A stretch of 28,439 nucleotides of DNA from CAZMYM01 sp964620325 (GTDB lineage Bacteria > Bipolaricaulota > Bipolaricaulia > UBA7950 > UBA9294): the NCBI GenBank assembly GCA_964620325.1, contig CAZUIM010000024.1:1-28439 (forward strand), read 5' to 3'. The notes under the pieces were generated by a model that was not told the origin of the DNA, searched no databases, and saw only the letters and a program-made list of their open reading frames with translations. Positions within the stretch are counted from its first letter, which is position 1, and the number at the start of each line of letters is the position of its first letter. The position numbers and the translations under genes are program-made. Below, piece after piece: positions 1 through 9,973 of the stretch.

Positions 1-1
1 C

Positions 2-61
2 TTCTCGACAATCAGCGTCATCGCCAAGAGGGTGGCTGAGGAGCAGCGGATTCGAGAATAG
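2..61 (+). CDS. 3' end of an unidentified protein gene (partial)
   Basis: Reading from base 2, the frame gives about 19 residues ending in EEQRIRE before a TAG stop at 59-61. The composition (alternating hydrophobic and charged residues, helix-like) looks protein-coding, but the fragment is too short to place in a family. The gene would extend leftward out of the window. The other two frames give less protein-like sequence. This is a low-confidence call. Confidence 0.3.
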   Translation, partial: FSTISVIAKRVAEEQRIRE

Positions 62-167
62 AGGCCTGACTCTCCTGTCCTTGAAAGATCTGTCTACTCT
101 CAATGTCAATTGGATGTCAGCAAGAGTCTGTCTCAGATTCGATTGCGCTTCTCCCGGAAGGTGTCAC

Positions 168-195
168 TTGACAAGGGGGGTTCGAAGCCTAGACT
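168..195 (+). promoter_or_regulatory. sigma70-type promoter for the 95-aa membrane protein
   Basis: A perfect -35 TTGACA (168-173) and a -10 TAGACT (190-195) are separated by 16 bp. Transcription would begin about 7 nt after the -10, which falls at or next to the ATG at 202, so the mRNA is probably leaderless. Confidence 0.55.
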
Positions 196-201
196 GGATG
201 C

Positions 202-489
202 ATGCTAGGTTCTATCCTCATAGTGGTAGTACTCATCGTTGTGATCTTCGGAGTAGCCATTGTAAGGAGCCGCTCCGACGCCCGGCAGAGTCGTCCACGC
301 GCAACGTCTGACATTAGTTGGGAGCAACATTGCTACAAGAAGCTAGTCAGAAGGCTCTTGGGCGACAAAGACGCAGCGGATCGCCTGATCGAGTTTGAGC
401 GTAGCCACAATTCTGACGCGAGCAGGGCAGCTCTGATCGAAGCGGCAATCCACCGCCTTGAGTACGACCGCGAGAGCTGGCGAGTGTAG
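202..489 (+). CDS. small single-pass membrane protein, hypothetical (95 aa)
   Basis: The N-terminus (residues about 2-22) is one strongly hydrophobic segment rich in I, V and L. It is followed by a basic stretch (residues 23-33) and a charged, helical domain (residues about 40-95) containing YKKLVRRLLGD and DAADRLIEFE. The layout is that of a type I/III-anchored small protein with a cytosolic helical domain. Similar short proteins with one membrane segment plus a helical YxxLxxLxxGD-like tail occur widely as uncharacterised genes, but I cannot assign a function. The ATG at 202 has no convincing Shine-Dalgarno site and lies where transcription from the promoter at 168-195 should start, suggesting leaderless translation. 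A CTCTCGC hairpin follows the stop. Confidence 0.6.
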   Translation: MLGSILIVVVLIVVIFGVAIVRSRSDARQSRPRATSDISWEQHCYKKLVRRLLGDKDAADRLIEFERSHNSDASRAALIEAAIHRLEYDRESWRV

Positions 490-499
490 ATAGAAATCC

Positions 500-525
500 C
501 TCTCGCCGAAGGCTACGCGCGAGAG
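500..525. terminator. hairpin between convergent genes
   Basis: CTCTCGC (500-506) pairs with GCGAGAG (519-525) across a 12-nt loop. It lies just after the stop of the 95-aa gene and just before the end of the convergent micro-operon. There is no T-run, so termination is only suggested by position. Confidence 0.3.
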
Positions 526-527
526 TG

Positions 528-614
528 TCAGACTTCGAAGACTACATCGATTAGGGCTTGAAGCTTGTCAGGGTCTCGCAAGATCACCGCGAGTTCATCG
601 TCGGTGAGATTCAT
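528..614 (-). CDS. 28-residue acidic peptide, third gene of a micro-operon
   Basis: An ATG at 614 opens 28 codons ending with TGA at 528-530. The peptide begins MNLTDDELAVILRDPDK and ends in DVVFEV. It is acidic and amphipathic, with the residue mix of a real helical protein rather than of noise. The start lies only 2 nt after the TAG of the upstream envelope-protein gene on the same strand, as expected for a co-translated operon member. No family is recognised. It could be a genuine micropeptide or the remnant of a longer gene. Confidence 0.4.
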   Translation of the reverse strand: MNLTDDELAVILRDPDKLQALIDVVFEV

Positions 615-616
615 CT

Positions 617-1120
617 CTAGCTGAGCTCCTCAAACCAGAGCTCGTAAGGCTCGCCAATGTTGTCGAACTCTAACATGATGCGCTCGCCATTGGAGACGTA
701 GAGGGTGCTTGCGCCCATGGTTGCCTTGCCCCGAGAGAGGTTGAACAGCACTTCATAGGCGTCAGGGTTTGCCACGGGGATAGCCTTCACAATGACGAAC
801 CCTTCCGTTCGAACTGTCACCCTGCACGTTCCCGGCTCTAAGGTAAACGGATCGGTGAGGGTGTTCTCAGCGCCCTCGAATAGCGTCCCCGCGAGCATAG
901 ACCGAGCCTGCACAACGGCTTCGTGGAGATCGTCGAGTTGATCCGCGGCAGCTTCCGCATTGCCCGCGTCGAGCAGCTGGATGATCTGCCCAACCGCTCC
1001 GCTTTGGGCTTGAAGCAGTGCCGTGACAGATGAGTAGTTAACGGCAAACGAGAAACAGCCGACGCAGAAAACCGTGCACAGAACAACGGCCGGTCCACAC
1101 CACCATGATCGCTTTCTCAT
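617..1120 (-). CDS. exported or lipoprotein-like envelope protein, hypothetical (167 aa)
   Basis: The protein starts MRKRSWWC and continues into a hydrophobic stretch (residues about 9-27) with the Cys-containing end CVGCFSF. This is a signal peptide or signal anchor with a weak, non-canonical lipobox. Residues about 30-75 form an Ala/Gln/Leu-rich helical region. The C-terminal half (about 85-167) is predicted-beta-like with a single further Cys, resembling a small periplasmic or extracellular domain. No family is recognised. The start at 1120 is chosen because GGGAGG lies 8 nt upstream and because its ATG overlaps the stop of the ribbon-helix-helix gene (ATGA at 1117-1120), which indicates translational coupling. 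Longer in-frame starts upstream would run through that gene. Confidence 0.6.
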   Translation of the reverse strand: MRKRSWWCGPAVVLCTVFCVGCFSFAVNYSSVTALLQAQSGAVGQIIQLLDAGNAEAAADQLDDLHEAVVQARSMLAGTLFEGAENTLTDPFTLEPGTCRVTVRTEGFVIVKAIPVANPDAYEVLFNLSRGKATMGASTLYVSNGERIMLEFDNIGEPYELWFEELS

Positions 1121-1305
1121 GCGGTTTGCCTCCCTTCCTTCTTCTCTTCCCGCTTGAGGTATTCGAGAATCGCCTCGACAACGAGATAGTTGATCGATCG
1201 ATCCCACTTCTCTCCGAGCTTCATCAACCGCTCGACCGGCTTCTCTGCCTGCTTCGACTGCGGAATGTAGACCGAGAGCTTGTCTAGGTTGCGTTGTTGC
1301 GACAT
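1117..1305 (-). CDS. ribbon-helix-helix-like small protein (62 aa)
   Basis: The protein begins MSQQRNLDKLSVYIP, a short beta-strand-like segment. A helix follows (KPVERLMKLGEKWDRSINYL), then a second helix (VVEAILEYLKREEKK) and a basic tail. The strand-helix-helix order and length fit the CopG/MetJ/Arc superfamily of DNA-binding dimers, often antitoxins or autoregulators. The ATG at 1305 is preceded by AGGGGG with a short spacer. Its stop overlaps the start of the envelope-protein gene by 4 nt, and a promoter sits at 1324-1353. It probably autoregulates this three-gene operon. The pairing of an RHH protein with an exported protein is unusual, since the normal partner would be a cytosolic toxin. 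Confidence 0.6.
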   Translation of the reverse strand: MSQQRNLDKLSVYIPQSKQAEKPVERLMKLGEKWDRSINYLVVEAILEYLKREEKKEGRQTA

Positions 1306-1323
1306 ACGTCCCCCTTCTTCATC

Positions 1324-1353
1324 ACAATAGCGGAGACCGTGAACGCCGCGCAA
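1324..1353 (-). promoter_or_regulatory. promoter for the RHH micro-operon
   Basis: On the reverse strand, a -35 TTGCGC (1353-1348) and a -10 TATTGT (1329-1324) are separated by 18 bp. The -10 ends about 18 nt before the ATG at 1305, leaving room for the AGGGGG ribosome site. Confidence 0.45.
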
Positions 1354-1415
1354 CACGGCAACAGAGCGATTCCGGGGACGCAGTACCAAACTCGGATGCG
1401 GTGTCCACTCTCTGC

Positions 1416-1763
1416 CTACTCCTCCGATGCTGCCAGCAGAGCGGCGGCTTCACGCCGCAGCGTGGGGAGCTTGGTCTGGACACTATCCCAGACAATGTGA
1501 TGGTCCACGTCAGCATATCCGTGGATGAGCACGTTTCGGAAGCCGATGATGCGGCGATGCTCCGTGATCTGCTGCAAGAGAGCTGTGTCTATCCGGTGAG
1601 CTGCGCAAGCGCCTCTCCGATGATCTCGAATTGGCGCTCCACAGCCGAGCGTAGCATTGGGATCCTCTTCGTACTGATCAAGAGATCTGCCTTGGGTGAA
1701 TTGCAGGATCAGGCTTGCGGCCTGTCGAACGTCGTAGAGATACTTCTTGGTCTCAACGCGCAT
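1416..1763 (-). pseudogene. hepT: hepT-like (DUF86) toxin gene with two compensating frameshifts
   Basis: The N-terminus MRVETKKYLYDVRQAASLI and the C-terminal part, with the RNVLIHGY motif (the HepT Rx4HxY catalytic pattern) and DVDHHIVWDSV, are clearly HepT/DUF86, the HEPN RNase partner of MntA. The conserved middle helix (RSAVERQFEIIGEAL) is present only in a shifted frame between about 1660 and 1590. It then hits a TAG at 1591-1589 unless the frame shifts back. The reading frame stays open over 115 codons because the two indels cancel, but about 23 residues in the core are scrambled. Together with the frameshift in the adjacent mntA, this points to decay, although assembly indels remain possible. 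The start overlaps the mntA end by 11 nt, the usual arrangement. Confidence 0.7.
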
Positions 1764-2062
1764 AGACGAGGGTCTTGCTCTTCTCGACCGACTCCCGGAA
1801 GTACGGGTTCTTGATCGCGGCGGCGACAACCAGATCGACATGTCGGCCCAACAGCGCCTCCAGATCTTCGAGCAACCCGAAGTACCGATCGGCGTCCCCC
1901 GGAGCATGTTGGCTGGTCAAATTCGACCAGGAAGTCGAGATCGCTGTTCTCCGTGAACGATGCCCTTGAGACGGCAGAACCGAAGATCTCAAGACGGCGC
2001 ACATTGTGTCGTCGGCAGATTGTTTCTAGTTCTGCTCGGTGTGACTCCAGTTCGCGGATCAT
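1753..2062 (-). pseudogene. mntA: mntA-like nucleotidyltransferase antitoxin gene, frameshifted
   Basis: From ATG 2062 (preceded by AAGAGGA) the protein reads MIRELESHRAELETICRRH and reaches the minimal-nucleotidyltransferase signature GSAVSRASFTENSDLDFLVEF (a GSxxx..DxD motif). Near 1903-1913 the frame breaks. The rest of the family's sequence (DRYFGLLEDLEALLG, the third carboxylate in HVDLVV, and KNPYFRESVEKSKTLVYA) continues in the neighbouring frame to a stop at 1753-1755. MntA proteins AMPylate the HepT toxin. Without one programmed or corrective shift this gene yields a truncated protein lacking the third metal-binding Asp. Alternative explanation: a single-base error near the G5 tract at 1896-1900. 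Confidence 0.7.
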
Positions 2063-2316
2063 CGCATCCTCTTGGGCGCTCCCGGCGCCGTCGGCGCAAT
2101 TGCCAACCCGAAAACAACAGGTCAGGCCGTGCACCACATCCTTGCGCTCCGAAGCGGAAGCGGCAACACGACGCATTGCCTCACCAAAGAGAGATCGGGA
2201 ACGCAGACCACAGGGGGGTGGGGTTGAGGCCGTTATTCTTGAATCACACGAGATGGCTCAGCGCAGCGTAAGATCCTTGGGACGTCGATGCAGCGAACTC
2301 CCCTCTTGATCGTGAG

Positions 2317-2345
2317 AGAACCGAGGACATTGCGTCCCCGGTTCT
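2317..2345 (-). terminator. hairpin after ssrA
   Basis: AGAACCGGGGAC and GTCCTCGGTTCT (reverse-strand sense) form a 12-bp stem with one G-U wobble and a GCAAT loop, 16 nt beyond the CCA end of the tmRNA. The tail (CTCACGATC) is not T-rich, so it may be an inefficient terminator or a 3'-processing barrier. Confidence 0.5.
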
Positions 2346-2360
2346 TGAATCAGTCCTGTC

Positions 2361-2722
<362 letters not shown>

Positions 2723-2741
2723 ATGTCAAAGAACCACCGAG

Positions 2742-2770
2742 ATTGTAATCGCTCGGCCTTGCGCCGGCAA
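2742..2770 (-). promoter_or_regulatory. ssrA promoter
   Basis: On the reverse strand, a -35 TTGCCG (2770-2765) and a -10 TACAAT (2747-2742) are separated by exactly 17 bp. Transcription would start about 12 nt before the mature 5' end, consistent with RNase P trimming. It overlaps the divergent comEC promoter. Confidence 0.65.
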
Positions 2771-2788
2771 CTGCGCAGCCGATAGGAT
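2759..2788 (+). promoter_or_regulatory. comEC promoter overlapping the ssrA promoter
   Basis: A -35 TTGCGC (2759-2764) and a -10 TAGGAT (2783-2788) are separated by 18 bp. The predicted start near 2795 leaves only about 7 nt of leader before ATG 2802. Confidence 0.45.
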
Positions 2789-2801
2789 CATAGAAGCTCT
2801 C

Positions 2802-4304
2802 ATGAAATACCTGCTCGTTTTGATCTCTGCCGCGTTCGTTGCCGGAACGGCGGTCGGGTTCGCAGTTGGCGAGGCGGCCGCATCGGTTCCTGTCTGGATC
2901 GTCGGTGTGAGCCTCGCGACGGTCGGCCTGTTGGCACGCCGAATCCGATGGGGCGTCTGGGCTCTTCTCGCCTCGGTCTTCGCTCTGGGCGTTCTCTTCT
3001 CGGACCGAACGGAACCTTTTCCGATCTGGCTTCGTCTGCGCGCCGCGGGGATCGAACAGGTGACCGGGACGGTGGTTTCGTACCCGAGCCTCGAGGCGGA
3101 CCACGCCGCGTTCGACTTCGATCCGGACAGCCTGCCTGCCGGCCTTCGGGTGACGTGGTTTCGGGAGGAGCGGGCCGAGGTCGAAGTGCACTACGGCGAC
3201 CGATTCACGCTCGTCGGATCGGTCCGGCTTCCCAAGGCGTTCGATGGATTCGATTACCCGGCCTACCTGGCGCGTCAGGGGATCTTCGCGTCGATGGTCG
3301 TCGAGGGAGACGCTGGGCGACTCCTCGACGACGTCGGAGGGAGTGCGATTCTCCGGTGGGGCGATCGCCTGCGCCAAGGGATCTTACGCCGCCTGCGCGA
3401 GGCGCTCGGGACGGGAGCGGCCGGCCTCGCGCAGGGGCTCCTCCTCGGTGATCGGGCCGCGCTCTCCGACGAGGTGGAGGGCGAATTCCGGCGGACGGGT
3501 CTGATGCACGTGTTGGCCGTCTCCGGCCTGCACCTGGGGATCGTCCTCGCCGGGGTTTGGTTCGGATTGCGACAGCTCGGCGCCCGGCCGAGGATCGCGT
3601 ACCCAATCGTTGGCGCGTCGGTCTTGCTCGTCCTTTGGATCGTCGGGCCACGCGTCAGCCTGATTCGGGCGAGCCTCCTGTTCGCCTTCCTCGGGTTGGG
3701 GAGTGTCCTCGCCGATCTGGGGTGGATCCTTCGCCGGACGATCGACCCGTTGAACGGACTCGCCGCTGCGGCTGTCGTCTTGTTGGCGATCGATCCGGGA
3801 CAACTGCTCGACTCCGGATTCCAGCTCTCGTTCGCGGCGACCGCCGGGATTCTCGTTGTGGTCTCTGCGCTCTTCCGGAGGCGATGGGAACCGTGGGTCG
3901 ATCGGCTCGCCGCCCGATCGGGGCGGCTCGGTCGCCTCGTCCGCCCGATCGTCGTCTCGCTCGTCGTCTCGGCGGCGGCCCAAGCCGGCGTGGCGCCGGT
4001 CGTCGCGTGGCACTTTGGAACGTTTCACCCGTTCCTGATCCTGTTCAACTTGATCGTCGTTCCGTTGGTGACCGTTGCGTTGGCCGTCGGCGTTCCCGGC
4101 GTCGTGTTGCTCGGCCTCGGTGCACCGGCAGTGGTTGTACTTCCGTTCGGGTGGTCGCTTTACGCCCTCTCCGGCGCTGTCAGGCTCTTGGCGTGGTTTC
4201 CGCTGGCGGAGATTCCGATGCCGCGGCCCGCGGCGCTCTGGCTGGCGACGATGGTCGCGTTCACGGCGCTCGCGTGGCGTTACTCGGACGGCTCCTCGTC
4301 GTGA
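2802..4304 (+). CDS. comEC: ComEC/Rec2-type DNA uptake channel, without the C-terminal hydrolase domain (500 aa)
   Basis: ComEC forms the inner-membrane channel that passes single-stranded DNA into the cell during natural transformation. Residues about 1-65 carry paired membrane helices. Residues about 75-180 form the soluble DUF4131/OB-like domain containing DGFDYPAYLARQGI. Residues about 200-480 are the polytopic Competence domain with its hallmark GLLLGDR...FRRTGLMHVLAVSGLHLGI and QLSFAATAGIL. Full-length ComEC (about 700-800 aa) ends in a metallo-beta-lactamase-like domain, which is absent here. The protein stops soon after the last helix, as in many bacteria that encode that domain separately or lack it. 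The start ATG has no good ribosome site, and the nearby -10 box implies a very short leader. The 3' end overlaps convergent fxsA by 25 nt. dprA, another transformation gene, lies nearby. Confidence 0.9.
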   Translation: MKYLLVLISAAFVAGTAVGFAVGEAAASVPVWIVGVSLATVGLLARRIRWGVWALLASVFALGVLFSDRTEPFPIWLRLRAAGIEQVTGTVVSYPSLEADHAAFDFDPDSLPAGLRVTWFREERAEVEVHYGDRFTLVGSVRLPKAFDGFDYPAYLARQGIFASMVVEGDAGRLLDDVGGSAILRWGDRLRQGILRRLREALGTGAAGLAQGLLLGDRAALSDEVEGEFRRTGLMHVLAVSGLHLGIVLAGVWFGLRQLGARPRIAYPIVGASVLLVLWIVGPRVSLIRASLLFAFLGLGSVLADLGWILRRTIDPLNGLAAAAVVLLAIDPGQLLDSGFQLSFAATAGILVVVSALFRRRWEPWVDRLAARSGRLGRLVRPIVVSLVVSAAAQAGVAPVVAWHFGTFHPFLILFNLIVVPLVTVALAVGVPGVVLLGLGAPAVVVLPFGWSLYALSGAVRLLAWFPLAEIPMPRPAALWLATMVAFTALAWRYSDGSSS

Positions 4305-4678
4305 ACGTGGAATTCGACGTCGATCGTGTGACCGTCGCGAGACGGTCTCCGCCCATTGGAGGATCGAGAGAGTCGCCCCCAGAGGAATCGGCCGATGAGG
4401 ACAAGGGCGAGAAGATCACTGAGAATGCCGGGGACGATCAGCAACAGACCGGCGAGGATCAGCGCCCACGCGGACTGCCGAACGTAGCGCGATGGGTTCG
4501 CCATCAGCGCGATCAGCTCTTCGGTCCGCAGGAAGGTCCGTCCGGCCAATCGAAGAAGGCCGAACCCGATCGCCGCGGTGGCGAGGAGTTCGAGCAGGAC
4601 GTAGCCGCCGATCGCCGAAGCGAGCTTGATCAGGGCGGCGATCTCGGCGAAGAGGAGTAGAAGCAGAAGCATCGGCAT
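4280..4678 (-). CDS. fxsA: FxsA family membrane protein (132 aa)
   Basis: This is a cytoplasmic-membrane protein with hydrophobic segments at residues about 2-15, 20-42 and 70-98, and a charged tail containing a VEFHVHDEE end. The family hallmark is the third segment, LIVPGILSDLLALVLL-like. In E. coli, FxsA relieves exclusion of phage T7 by the F plasmid when overexpressed; its normal role is unknown. GAGGT lies 7 nt before ATG 4678 (a second ATG is two codons in), and a promoter is at 4696-4724. The gene is convergent with comEC (25-nt 3' overlap) and divergent from dprA. Confidence 0.85.
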   Translation of the reverse strand: MPMLLLLLLFAEIAALIKLASAIGGYVLLELLATAAIGFGLLRLAGRTFLRTEELIALMANPSRYVRQSAWALILAGLLLIVPGILSDLLALVLIGRFLWGRLSRSSNGRRPSRDGHTIDVEFHVHDEEPSE

Positions 4679-4695
4679 CGGTGAGACCTCGATCG

Positions 4696-4724
4696 ATCGT
4701 AGGCGATCGCTGCGCGATCCTCAA
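4696..4724 (-). promoter_or_regulatory. fxsA promoter
   Basis: On the reverse strand, a -35 TTGAGG (4724-4719) and a -10 TACGAT (4701-4696) are separated by 17 bp, placed 18 nt before ATG 4678. Confidence 0.5.
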
Positions 4725-4743
4725 CGAGGGCGGCTTGGATCGA

Positions 4744-4772
4744 TTGACGCGGCCTCGCTCACCCTCTAGTCT
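4744..4772 (+). promoter_or_regulatory. dprA promoter (probably leaderless transcript)
   Basis: A -35 TTGACG (4744-4749) and a -10 TAGTCT (4767-4772) are separated by 17 bp. The transcription start predicted near 4779 is only about 3 nt before ATG 4782, and no Shine-Dalgarno site is present. Confidence 0.55.
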
Positions 4773-4781
4773 TCCTCTGAC

Positions 4782-5882
4782 ATGGCAAGGTCGGATCGCG
4801 AACTCCTGATCGGGTTGAACTTGATTCCGCAGCTGACGCCGCGACGGACGCAGCGTCTGTTCGCGCGGTTCGAGTCGTTCCGCGCGATCTGGGAGGCCCC
4901 GTCGTCGGACCTCGGCCGGCTGTTCAACTCGCAGGTGATCGGGGAGGCGATCGCGTCGACCCGGAGCGAAGCGGCGATCGACGAGGAGATCGCATCGGCC
5001 GAGGGGCTGGGGGTGCAGATTCTGACGCTCGTCGACGAGGCGTATCCGGCCCTCCTGCGGGAGATCGACGATCCGCCGCTCGTCCTTTACCTCCGCGGAG
5101 AACCGACGATCGACGTGGCGCGAGCGATCGCCGTAGTCGGAACGCGGCGGAGCACGCGGTACGCGAGCCTCGTCGCCGCGCGCCTGTCGAGCCAGTTGGC
5201 GATGCGAGGCGTCACCGTGGTGAGCGGCCTGGCGACGGGGTCCGACAGCGCGGCCCATCAGGGGGTCCTCGACGTCGGCGGAAAGACGGTCGCTGTGATG
5301 GGATGCGGCGTCGACCGCGTCTACCCGAAGCGAAACCAGGCGATCTACGACGGAATCGTGAAGACGGGGACGGTGATCAGCGAGTATCCGCTCGGCACGC
5401 GGCCGGCGAAATGGACGTTCCCGCAGCGCAATCGGATCATCTCCGGTCTCTCGCGCGGCGTGGTCGTCGTACAGGCGCCGGAGCGGAGCGGCGCGCTGAT
5501 CACGGCGCGGCTCGCGCTCGAGCAGGGGCGCGAGGTCTTCGCCGTTCCCGGAAACATCACGAATCGCACGTCGGCGGGAACGAACCGGCTGATCCGCGAC
5601 GGGGCGAAGCTCGTCGTCGAGGTCGACGACATCCTGGAGGAGTATCCCGATCTGTCCCACCTCCCTCGATCGCCGGACGAGCTGGAGGAGGAGGAGAAGC
5701 CGAAGCTCGGCGAGCGGGAGCAGGAAGTCTACGATCTGATCGGTCTTGAAGCGGTTCACGTTGACGATATCATTGGCAGGGCGGACCTTTCACCGACCGA
5801 AGCGTCTCACGTCCTCCTCCTTCTCCAGTTGGAGGGGCTGATCGAGGAGGTGGAAGGCGGTCGGTACATTCGAAAGCCCTGA
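4782..5882 (+). CDS. dprA: DNA processing protein DprA (366 aa)
   Basis: DprA binds incoming single-stranded DNA in the cytoplasm, protects it and loads RecA during transformation. An N-terminal helical region (residues about 1-70) precedes the Rossmann-like domain (about 105-310). That domain shows VVGTRRSTRYG-like, SGLATGSDSAAHQGVL, TVAVMGCGVDRVYPKRN, FPQRNRIISGLS and SGALITARLALEQGREVFAVPG, all DprA signatures, together with GTNRLIRDGA. The C-terminus (about 320-366) is the winged-helix DML1-type domain. The length is normal. The start is fixed by the promoter at 4744-4772, whose transcript would begin essentially at the ATG. Together with comEC it suggests DNA uptake capacity, but pilus genes are not visible here. 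Confidence 0.95.
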   Translation: MARSDRELLIGLNLIPQLTPRRTQRLFARFESFRAIWEAPSSDLGRLFNSQVIGEAIASTRSEAAIDEEIASAEGLGVQILTLVDEAYPALLREIDDPPLVLYLRGEPTIDVARAIAVVGTRRSTRYASLVAARLSSQLAMRGVTVVSGLATGSDSAAHQGVLDVGGKTVAVMGCGVDRVYPKRNQAIYDGIVKTGTVISEYPLGTRPAKWTFPQRNRIISGLSRGVVVVQAPERSGALITARLALEQGREVFAVPGNITNRTSAGTNRLIRDGAKLVVEVDDILEEYPDLSHLPRSPDELEEEEKPKLGEREQEVYDLIGLEAVHVDDIIGRADLSPTEASHVLLLLQLEGLIEEVEGGRYIRKP

Positions 5883-6053
5883 GGGCGCGACGGGGTCGAG
5901 GCAGAGCACGTGCGGGCCTCAGCGGATCCGATTTTTCAGGCGGACGGAACCTGTTCCCGCCCGGGACGTTCGGTCCATCCGACGGGGAGTGCGCGGGCGA
6001 GCGACCTGACAGAAGAACCGCGAGGCGAGAGACAGAGCGTACGGAGGACGATC
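5883..6053 (+). other. dprA-valS intergenic leader, no riboswitch recognised
   Basis: This 171-nt gap contains a small hairpin (GAGGC 5898-5902 with GCCTC 5916-5920) followed 10 nt later by a T5 run (5932-5936), which could weakly terminate dprA. It also holds short palindromes such as GGATCC. No T-box antiterminator motif (AGGGTGG..CCGCG-like) is present, although valS genes often have one, and no clear promoter is seen. Confidence 0.4.
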
Positions 6054-8692
<2,639 letters not shown>

Positions 8693-8693
<1 letters not shown>

Positions 8694-9973
8694 TGGACTA
8701 CCGTGAGGCCCGAGCCGTTCTCGATCGGCTTCCCCGATTCGAGGTCAAGCCCGGCCTCGAGCGGGTCGGACGCCTGCTCGATGCCCTCGGGCATCCCGAG
8801 CGCGCCTACCCGTCGATTCACGTCGCCGGAACGAACGGGAAGGGCTCGGTCGTCGCGATGCTCGACGCGGTCCTCCGATCGGCCGGATTCCGGGTCGGGC
8901 GGTTCACGTCCCCGGAGGTCGTCGACTTCCGCGATCGGATCACAATCGACGGTCGGTGGCTCTCCGAGGCGGAGTGGGCGCTCGGCGTCGAGCGCATGGC
9001 GCCGGCCCTCGACGAGGCCGAGGACACGCCGGCCCAGTTCGAAGCGATCACAGCGCTCGCGCTCGACGCCTTCGCTCGACACGGCGTCGACGTCGCCGCC
9101 GTCGAGGTCGGTCTCGGAGGCCGGTTCGACGCGACGAACCTCGTCGAACCGATCTTGACGATCCTCACGAACGTTTCGCTCGACCACGCGTCCATCCTCG
9201 GTGACCGCCTCGATCGGATCGCGTGGGAGAAGGCCGGGATCGGCAAATCCGGCGTCGTTCTTCTCACCGGCGACCTTTCGCCCGAGATCGAGACGATCGT
9301 CGCCGCAGCGAGCAGCGAGACCGGTGCGTCGCTCGTCGACGCAGCCAACGTCGACGTTTCGCTCGTCTCCGAGACCGGTGGACTCGCAACGTATCGCGTC
9401 GGAGCGACCGGCCTGGCGGAACGGATCGACCTCTCACTTCTGGGAGGCTATCAGCGCGAGAATCTCCGGATCGTCCTCCGTGCGGTCCAGCTGCTCCGTG
9501 ATCGCGGCCTCGATCTCCCGTCGGCCGCCGTCGCGCAGGGGCTCCGCTCCGTGTCGTGGCCCGGCCGATTCGAGGTCGTCCGTCGCTCGCCGGAGGTGAT
9601 TCTCGACGGGGCGCACAACGTCGCCGGAGCGGCGGCGCTCGCAGCCGAGATCGAACGTCGCGTTCCGCAGAGGTCGCGTCGCCATCTCGTCCTCGGAATC
9701 CTCGCTGACAAGGACGTTGCGGGGATCGCCGGGACGCTCGTCCCACGGTTCGTCGACGTGGCCCTGACCCGATCTGCCAGTCCGCGCGCCCTTCCCGTCG
9801 AAGAGCTGGCGCGGCAACTGGACGGGCTTTCCGTCCCGGTGACGTGCTATGATGCCGTCGCGGAGGCGCTGGCAGCGTCGCTCGCCACGGCGCGAGAGGA
9901 TGACGTCTGGGTGGTCGCTGGGTCGTTGACCGTCGTCGCCGAGGCGCGGCGGTTCCTGGAGGGCGGAGAATGA
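8693..9973 (+). CDS. folC: folylpolyglutamate / dihydrofolate synthase (426 aa)
   Basis: FolC adds glutamate to dihydropteroate and/or tetrahydrofolates using ATP. The P-loop is HVAGTNGKGSV (G46-S52). Then come FTSPEVVDFRDRI, EVGLGGRFDATN (metal/ATP site), NVSLDHASILGD with the Mur-ligase-like catalytic His, and WEKAGIGK. The C-terminal domain contains WPGRFEVV and LDGAHNVAGA. These are all family signatures at normal spacing. The start ATG overlaps the valS stop (TGATG), and the end overlaps uppS by 4 nt (ATGA), so the two are translationally coupled. Whether it has both synthase activities cannot be told from sequence alone. Confidence 0.95.

Noticed and set aside
1953..2309. Forward-strand frames of about 100 codons between mntA and ssrA
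   Set aside because: Arg/Ser-rich composition, no ribosome sites, overlap mntA in antisense; no motif.
4696..4720. GCGATCGC / CGATCG repeats, like cyanobacterial HIP1
   Set aside because: CGATCG is frequent in this window mainly because of GCG-ATC and CGATCG codon pairs; no spacing or clustering beyond that, and the gene content is not cyanobacterial.
5883..6053. T-box riboswitch upstream of valS
   Set aside because: The conserved antiterminator sequence and specifier stem are absent; only a small hairpin and a T5 run are present.
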